A stretch of DNA of 12,863 nt from VMSU01 sp031400755. GTDB taxonomy: Bacteria > Desulfobacterota > Desulfobulbia > Desulfobulbales > VMSU01. Where the stretch lies: the NCBI GenBank assembly GCA_031400755.1, contig JANNQL010000225.1, positions 1 through 12,863 of the forward strand. The letters run 5' to 3'. Below are positions 7,748 through 12,863 of this stretch, piece after piece. Each line of letters starts with the position of its first letter. Within the stretch, counting starts at the first letter, position 1. A program made the position numbers and the translations under genes. The notes beneath the pieces are model-generated. The model made no database searches. It was not told the DNA's origin and saw nothing but the letters and a program-made list of their open reading frames with translations.

Positions 7748-10700
7748 ATGGACAAACTGCAAACAGAGCGTATCCGCGACCGGCTCAAGGATTTCGACCT
7801 GAGAGGTCTTTTCATTGATGAGCTGGGCTGGTCACAGCCGAAAGCGACGAAACCCATCGCAATCATGGCCGCTGACAGGACTTGGCAGGTTTCGTCCGTT
7901 GCCGAGATGACCGGGGTCGTGGCCTTTGTGGTAGACGGGATGCCGGACAAGCCTGCCCGGCTGATGATCCATAAGCGCATCTCCGAACTCTTCCACGAGA
8001 ACATTACGATTTTCTTGGATAGCGCCGAACATCCGACCCAAAGCCTCTGGCTCTGGGTCAAGCGCGAGGGCAGTAAACGTTTTCCTCGCGAGCACCTCTA
8101 TGTCAAGGGCCAACCTGGTGACCTGTTTATCTCCAAGATCGCCGGCATCATGGTCGATATCAACGAGCTGGATGAAAATGGCCAGTTTCCCCTGGCGCAG
8201 CTCACCGAACGGATGCGCGCCGCCCTGGATGTGGAGCGGGTTACCAAGAAATTCTTCCGTGAGTACGATGAACAGCGGCTCCGCTTCGTCGAATTGATTG
8301 AGGGCATCCCAGACGAAAAGGAACGCCGCTGGTACGCCTCTATCCTCATGAACCGACTGATGTTTGTCTGGTTCCTCCAGCGCAAGCATTTCCTCGACGG
8401 GGGTAACGATGCCTACCTAAGCGATAAGCTCAAGGAGAGTCAGTCTCGCGGCAAGGATCGCTTCTATCGGGAATTCCTGCAAGCCCTGTTCTTCGAGGGT
8501 TTTGCCAAGCCGACTGAGCAGCGTTCGCCCGAGGCAAAAAAGCTGGTGGGCGATATCCGCTACCTAAACGGCGGTCTATTCCTCCCGCACAAATTGGAAC
8601 AGCGCCATGGTGAGGCCATCCGCATTGCGGACGAGGCCTTTACCAACCTCTTCGGCCTCTTTGGCCGCTTTTCGTGGAACCTGAACGACACCCCCGGCGG
8701 CAAGGACGACGAGATCAACCCGGATGTCCTAGGCTATATCTTCGAGAAGTATATCAACCAGAAGGCCTTTGGCGCTTACTACACCAGGCCTGAAATTACC
8801 GACTATCTCTGTGAAAGGACCATCCATCGCCTGATCCTGGCCAAGGCCAACCAGGAGGCAGTGCCGGAACTTGGCCTTCCGGCCCGGCACTTCTCCACTC
8901 TGCCCGACCTGTTGCTTCACCTTGACGCCAGCCTTTGTCGCGAACTGTTAAACGACATCCTGCCCAACCTCAAACTGCTCGATCCGGCCTGCGGCTCCGG
9001 CGCCTTCCTGGTGGCGGCGATGAAGGCGCTGGTCAACATCTATTCGGCGGTCATTGGCCGCATCAAGTTTCTAAACGATAAAGGACTCCTCCAGCAACTC
9101 AAGCAATGGGAGGCCGAGCACAAGAGCCTGGCCTATTTTATCAAGCGCACCATCATCACCGACAACCTCTTTGGCGTGGACATCATGGAGGAGGCCACCG
9201 AGATTGCCAAGCTCCGGCTCTTTCTCGCCCTGGTGGCCTCAGCCCAGAGCGTCGACCAACTGGAGCCATTGCCCAATATCGATTTCAACATCGTGGCCGG
9301 CAATTCGTTGATTGGCCTCCTGCGGGTGGATGACCACGAATTTGACTCCAGACAAGACCGGCAATTGAGCCTGTTCCGCAAGGACTACCGGCAGATTCTG
9401 GAAGAGAAAAACCGGCTCATCGACACCTACCGCCATGCTGCCACCTATGCCGACGACCTGTCGGCGCTCAAGGAAACCATTGAACAAAACAAGCGGGAGG
9501 CGTCCGCCACCTTAAACGTCATCTTGCTCGCGGAGTTCGGCGAACAGAAGATCAAATTTGAGGAAGCCGCCTGGGATGCAACGAAAGGGAAGGAGGGCAA
9601 GCCTAAAAAACGTCAGGTAGACATGGCCGACATTGAGGCCCTGCAACCCTTCCACTGGGGCTTCGAGTTCGACGAGATATTGAACAAGCGTGGTGGCTTC
9701 GACGCGATCATCACCAATCCGCCCTGGGAAATCCTTAAGCCCAACGCCAAGGAGTTTTTTCTGGAACACTCCGAACTGGTCAGCAAGAACACGATGACCA
9801 TCAAGGATTTCGAAAAGGAACAGAGCAAGCTCTTGCAAAACCCGGAAATCAGCGTTGCCTGGTTGGAGTACCTGTCCCGTTTCCCGCATGTCTCGGCCTG
9901 GTTTCGGGCCGCGCCGCAGTTCAGGCATCAGTCTGCGATTGTTAGCGGCAAGAAGACCGGCAGCGACATCAACCTCTACAAGCTGTTCACCGAGCAGTGC
10001 GTCAACCTCCTGCGCGAGGGTGGCGAGTGCGGCATAGTCATCCCTTCCGGCATCTACACCGATCTCGGCACCAAGGGTTTGCGAGACTTGCTGTTTAATG
10101 AGAACAAGGTCACCGGCCTTTTCTGCTTCGAGAACCGCAAGGAGATTTTTGAAGGCGTACATCGCAGCTTCAAGTTCGTGGTGCTGACCTTGGAGAAGGG
10201 CGGCGCCACCGAGCGTTTCCCCGCCGCCTTCATGCGCCACGAGGTCGGGGAACTGGCCGGTTTTCCCCAGGAGAGCGGCCTGTCGCTGTCGTTGGAGATG
10301 ATCCGGCGGCTGTCGCCGGATTCGCATTCGGTGATGGAGTTCAAGGGCGAGATGGATATCCGCATCGCCGAGAAGATGCTGAAGTTTCCGCTTTTGGGGG
10401 AGAAAATCGAGGGTGCGTGGAATTTGGGACTGACCGCAGAATTCCACATGACCAACGACAGCCATCTGTTCAAGACCGAGCCCGGGCCCGGGCGGTTGCC
10501 GTTGTATGAGGGCAAAATGATGCATCAATTTGCCCATAGGCTTGCCGCCCCACGCTACTGGATAACTGAGGAGGAGGCCCGCGTTTCATTATTGGGACGT
10601 AAAACGGAGCACGGGCAGAGGTTGGATTACCAAGGATATCGTTTGGCCTTTCGTGATGTGGCCAGAAATACTGACGAGCGCACCATGATCGCTACGGTGC

Positions 10701-11209
10701 TTCCTCCCGGTATTTTCTCTGGCAATACGCTGATCACCTCGCAATATCCAGCGGAGGGACGATTGCTACTTGGAATCGTGGCGCTACTCAATGCTTTTTT
10801 GGTGGATTCGTTTATCCGGTTTAAAGTTACTGCTCATTGCAACATGTTCTATGTTTACCAACTGCCAATGCCACGTCTGACGGCCAATGACGCCGCTTTC
10901 ACCCTCATCGTCACCCGTGCCGCTCGGCTGGTTTGCACCACGCCGGAATTTGACGACCTGGCCAAGGAGGCCGGCCTTGCCCCTCACCCCAACCCTCTTC
11001 CTGAGGGAGAGGGGGTAACTTACGGCGCCACCGATCCGGCGGAACGCGCCTGCCTGCGGGCCGAGTTGGACGGGATCGTCGCCCACCTCTACGGCCTCAC
11101 CGAGGCCGAGTTCACCCATGTGCTTTCCACCTTCCCGCTGGTGCCAGAACCGGTTAAGATCGCGGCCCTCAATGCCTACCGCGATGTCGAGAGAGGACTC
11201 ATCCTATGA
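7748..11209 (+). CDS. Eco57I-like N6-adenine DNA methyltransferase with target-recognition region
   Basis: This 1153-residue protein should methylate adenine in a specific DNA site, marking host DNA as self. The N-terminal ~330 residues are of unclear fold; I see no clear PD-(D/E)xK nuclease motif. Methylase motifs follow: GAYYTRPEIT (342-351), motif I DPACGSGAF (412-420), GVDI (476-479) and motif IV NPPW (657-660), the gamma-class order typical of Eco57I and PglX-type enzymes. A charged helical linker (about 530-625) sits between motif II and motif IV. The C-terminal half carries LYEGKMMHQF (about 919-928) and RNTDERTMIATVLPP, characteristic of the specificity region of this family. Residues about 1079-1090 derive from an inserted palindromic element. 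The gene starts 2 nt after the helicase stop and overlaps the ATPase gene by 4 nt. Because it lacks an evident nuclease of its own, cleavage is more likely done by the PLD-helicase; that is inference. Confidence 0.93.
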   Translation: MDKLQTERIRDRLKDFDLRGLFIDELGWSQPKATKPIAIMAADRTWQVSSVAEMTGVVAFVVDGMPDKPARLMIHKRISELFHENITIFLDSAEHPTQSLWLWVKREGSKRFPREHLYVKGQPGDLFISKIAGIMVDINELDENGQFPLAQLTERMRAALDVERVTKKFFREYDEQRLRFVELIEGIPDEKERRWYASILMNRLMFVWFLQRKHFLDGGNDAYLSDKLKESQSRGKDRFYREFLQALFFEGFAKPTEQRSPEAKKLVGDIRYLNGGLFLPHKLEQRHGEAIRIADEAFTNLFGLFGRFSWNLNDTPGGKDDEINPDVLGYIFEKYINQKAFGAYYTRPEITDYLCERTIHRLILAKANQEAVPELGLPARHFSTLPDLLLHLDASLCRELLNDILPNLKLLDPACGSGAFLVAAMKALVNIYSAVIGRIKFLNDKGLLQQLKQWEAEHKSLAYFIKRTIITDNLFGVDIMEEATEIAKLRLFLALVASAQSVDQLEPLPNIDFNIVAGNSLIGLLRVDDHEFDSRQDRQLSLFRKDYRQILEEKNRLIDTYRHAATYADDLSALKETIEQNKREASATLNVILLAEFGEQKIKFEEAAWDATKGKEGKPKKRQVDMADIEALQPFHWGFEFDEILNKRGGFDAIITNPPWEILKPNAKEFFLEHSELVSKNTMTIKDFEKEQSKLLQNPEISVAWLEYLSRFPHVSAWFRAAPQFRHQSAIVSGKKTGSDINLYKLFTEQCVNLLREGGECGIVIPSGIYTDLGTKGLRDLLFNENKVTGLFCFENRKEIFEGVHRSFKFVVLTLEKGGATERFPAAFMRHEVGELAGFPQESGLSLSLEMIRRLSPDSHSVMEFKGEMDIRIAEKMLKFPLLGEKIEGAWNLGLTAEFHMTNDSHLFKTEPGPGRLPLYEGKMMHQFAHRLAAPRYWITEEEARVSLLGRKTEHGQRLDYQGYRLAFRDVARNTDERTMIATVLPPGIFSGNTLITSQYPAEGRLLLGIVALLNAFLVDSFIRFKVTAHCNMFYVYQLPMPRLTANDAAFTLIVTRAARLVCTTPEFDDLAKEAGLAPHPNPLPEGEGVTYGATDPAERACLRAELDGIVAHLYGLTEAEFTHVLSTFPLVPEPVKIAALNAYRDVERGLIL
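10980..11015 (+). repeat. GC-rich palindromic repeat element inserted in frame in the methyltransferase gene (copy 2)
   Basis: CCCCTCACCCCAACCCTC is followed by TTCCTGAGGGAGAGGGGG. The inner inverted repeat is CCCTCTTCC (10993-11001) against GGGAGAGGG (11005-11013), with one T-G wobble and a TGA loop. It is the same type of element as the copy at 6676-6714 but in the opposite orientation. It encodes PHPNPLPEGEG within a loop between the target-recognition region and the conserved C-terminal RAELDGIVAHLYGLTEAEF. Confidence 0.85.
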
Positions 11210-12333
11210 GACTGCAAGCCTGCCGCATCCGTAACTTCAAGGCCATTGTTGACAGCAAGACGGTCAAACTCGGCCCGCTCACCGCCTTCATCGGCAATAA
11301 TGGCAGTGGCAAGTCGAGCCTGATCGAGGCCCTGGAAACCTACCAAGGCATTGTCCGCGATGGCCTGGACATGGCCATGCAGCGCTGGCTGGGCATTGAG
11401 CATGCCCGTCACAAGGGTCAGGAGGCCAAAGAGCGCCTGGGTGAACCGGTCAACCCGATCAGTTTCGAACTGGCGCTTGGCCCCTCACCCCGCAAGGTTT
11501 CTCGGCTAAGCCTGGCGGTCAACAACGACCCCGCCGCCAACCAGATGTTCATCGCCGACGAGCTGGTCACCTTTCCTGACAAGACCATCATGGGCCGTGA
11601 CCTGAAAGGCGCTACGCAAACCTATGGCAAGGGCCGATCATTTTTGAGCACGACCACCATTGATGTGGCAGGGATGGCCAGCCATATCCTGGCCTGGCAG
11701 TTCCTGACCTTGAGCCCCGAACGCATGGGCTTGCCTGTTCCACAACAACGCACCGGCGGCGGGGTGCGGCTGGCTCGCGATGGCTCGAACATCGCCGATT
11801 TCCTGCTTGACCTGCGTCGGCAAGACCAAAACGCCTTCGACGGCATTGTCGAAACCATGGCCTACGTCCTGCCTTATGCCAAGGACATCCAGCCCTCGCT
11901 GACCTCGTCCGAGATCGAGCGCAAGGCTTGGCTGCAACTTACCGAGGCCGGGTTCAAGGTGCCTGGCTGGATGCTCTCCACCGGCACCTTGCGCCTGCTG
12001 GCGTTGCTGGCGCTTTTGCGCCACCCTAAACCGCCGCCGTTAATTGTGATTGAGGAGATCGAAAACGGTCTTGACCCGCGCAGCATCCATCTCTTGGTCG
12101 AGGAAATTCGCAATGCCGTGCTGGATGGGGTCACCCAAGTTATCCTCACCACCCACTCTCCCTATCTGCTCGATTTGCTGACCATGGACCATTTGGTGCT
12201 GGTGGAGCGAGATGCCAAGGGCCAGCCGCGTTTTTTACGTCCCGCCGATAACGCCAACCTGCAACGCTGGGCCGTCGATTTTGCCCCCGGCAAACTCTAC
12301 ACCATGGGCAATCTCACCGGAGACGGGGCATGA
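11206..12333 (+). CDS. OLD/ABC-type AAA ATPase (AAA_21-like)
   Basis: A 375-residue soluble ATPase of the ABC-like clade found in many defence systems. The N-terminus (LQACRIRNFKAI) is the usual beta-hairpin before Walker A, GNNGSGKS (30-37). The signature is STGTLR (258-263), Walker B is LIVIEE (279-284), the D-loop region is NGLDP (287-291), and the switch histidine is His317 in TTHSP. There is no TOPRIM domain in this chain; that domain appears to be supplied by the next gene, which overlaps by 4 nt (ATGA). The ATPase gene itself overlaps the methyltransferase stop by 4 nt. In PARIS (AriA) and Gabija-like systems such ATPases hold or control a TOPRIM nuclease. I infer a similar sensor/regulator role, with ATP binding closing a dimer around DNA or around a partner protein. 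Confidence 0.92.
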   Translation: MRLQACRIRNFKAIVDSKTVKLGPLTAFIGNNGSGKSSLIEALETYQGIVRDGLDMAMQRWLGIEHARHKGQEAKERLGEPVNPISFELALGPSPRKVSRLSLAVNNDPAANQMFIADELVTFPDKTIMGRDLKGATQTYGKGRSFLSTTTIDVAGMASHILAWQFLTLSPERMGLPVPQQRTGGGVRLARDGSNIADFLLDLRRQDQNAFDGIVETMAYVLPYAKDIQPSLTSSEIERKAWLQLTEAGFKVPGWMLSTGTLRLLALLALLRHPKPPPLIVIEEIENGLDPRSIHLLVEEIRNAVLDGVTQVILTTHSPYLLDLLTMDHLVLVERDAKGQPRFLRPADNANLQRWAVDFAPGKLYTMGNLTGDGA

Positions 12334-12863
12334 CCAAGATCGGCTTCATCTTCGAGTGCGGCCCAAAAGGCGCGGACAAGCAGGTGTGCGAGTATCTTGC
12401 TGCTCAAATTCGTCCCGGTATTATTCCGATTTCGCGTACCCTGGACAACAAAGCCAACCTGTTGCGCGATGCTGGCAGGGTCGCGACCGGATTGCTGGCC
12501 GATGGCTGCGAACGGGTGTTGATTGTCTGGGACTTGCGTCCGGCCTGGCCAGACAAAAACCACAAACCCTGCCGTCGGACGGAACGTGGGACAATTCTGG
12601 CCGCCATCGCCAAGGCCGGTATTGCAGATCAACCGGTGTTTCTGGTCTGCATCGAGCAGGAACTGGAAAGCTGGCTCCTGGCCGATGAGGCAAAGATAGC
12701 GGCCTACCTTTCAACTGCCGCCCATCCGTATGCAATGAGCCGGGTCAAGAAACCGGACAGGGTGCCAAACCCCAAGTCGGTGATGATGAATCACTTCAAA
12801 GCAGCCCGCAACTGGCGCTACGAGGATCTAACTCATGCAATCAAAGTGTTGCAGGCAGCCGCT
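12330..12863 (+). CDS. DUF4276/TOPRIM-like protein, 3' end beyond window
   Basis: 178 codons are visible with no stop before the right edge. The layout fits a small TOPRIM-fold protein of the DUF4276 type. Glu9 sits at the end of the first strand (GFIFECGPKGAD), an acidic strand end comes at Asp68 in VLIVWDLR, and a conserved ELESWLLAD (111-119) follows, a motif I associate with DUF4276. In TOPRIM enzymes these acidic residues bind metal for DNA or RNA cleavage. The first motif is ECG rather than the more usual EGxTE, so catalytic competence is uncertain. The start ATG at 12330 overlaps the ATPase TGA by 4 nt, which implies coupled translation and a two-protein complex. The likely role is nuclease effector of the ATPase, by analogy with AriB and other TOPRIM partners; the target is unknown. 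Confidence 0.8.
   Translation, partial: MTKIGFIFECGPKGADKQVCEYLAAQIRPGIIPISRTLDNKANLLRDAGRVATGLLADGCERVLIVWDLRPAWPDKNHKPCRRTERGTILAAIAKAGIADQPVFLVCIEQELESWLLADEAKIAAYLSTAAHPYAMSRVKKPDRVPNPKSVMMNHFKAARNWRYEDLTHAIKVLQAAA

Noticed and set aside
10481..10492. Perfect palindrome CCCGGGCCCGGG
   Set aside because: Twelve bases of pure G/C inside GC-rich coding (EPGPGR) can arise by chance; it has no flanking structure or second copy seen.
9512..10537. Long minus-strand open frame of 341 codons opposite the methyltransferase
   Set aside because: It lies fully antisense to the conserved methyltransferase, has no recognisable domains, and is the sort of shadow frame that GC-rich coding produces.
11478..11500. 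CCCCTCACCCCGC stretch in the ATPase gene
   Set aside because: Shares only the short CCCCTCACCCC core with the repeat element and lacks any hairpin; not enough to call a third copy.
4305..12863. Complete DISARM or BREX locus
   Set aside because: Helicase and methylase fit loosely, but no DUF1998 protein, DrmA helicase, PglZ phosphatase, BrxC ATPase or BrxL is visible in the window.
1..12863. CRISPR array, tRNA or insertion-sequence transposase
   Set aside because: No regularly spaced direct repeats, cloverleaf-like segment or transposase motif was seen on either strand when reading through.

Overview
The window looks like a chromosomal segment from a moderately GC-rich, probably anaerobic Gram-negative bacterium. 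I suspect a sulfate-reducing or related Desulfobacterota. That guess rests on the left-hand module (Cache-type histidine kinase, response regulator, large TauE/SafE-family permease, small two-TM partner), an arrangement I associate with that group. It is inference from memory and no database was searched. All convincing genes are on the + strand.

Region 1 (1-4145) is a signalling and transport module. A sensor histidine kinase whose 5' end is broken or truncated (coding visible to 1658) is followed by a single-domain receiver protein (1680-2081), a TauE/SafE anion permease (2155-3462) and, overlapping it by 4 nt, a 228-residue two-TM protein with a large loop domain (3459-4145). A near-ideal Rho-independent terminator (4163-4208) closes this unit.

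Region 2 (4209-4304) is a short intergenic gap. It holds a 12-bp perfect palindrome and a plausible sigma70-type promoter (TTGACT-N17-TATCGT).

Region 3 (4305-12863, running off the right edge) is a tightly packed four-gene operon that I interpret as an anti-phage or anti-mobile-DNA system. It encodes a PLD nuclease-SNF2 helicase fusion (1146 aa), an Eco57I-like N6-adenine DNA methyltransferase with target-recognition region (1153 aa), an ABC/OLD-like AAA ATPase (375 aa) and a DUF4276/TOPRIM-like protein (178 codons visible, no stop). Gene spacings are 2 nt, a 4-nt overlap and a 4-nt overlap, so the genes are probably co-translated. The first two genes look like an ATP-dependent restriction-modification pair in which the nuclease (PLD) is fused to the motor rather than to the methyltransferase. 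The last two look like an OLD/PARIS-type ATPase-TOPRIM effector pair. The joint system resembles parts of known systems (DrmD/DrmMI of class 1 DISARM, NgoAVII/CglI PLD restriction, PARIS, Gabija), but the exact combination is not one I can name.

Two copies of the same GC-rich palindromic element are inserted in frame in the helicase and methyltransferase genes, in opposite orientations. No tRNA, rRNA, CRISPR array or transposase gene was seen.
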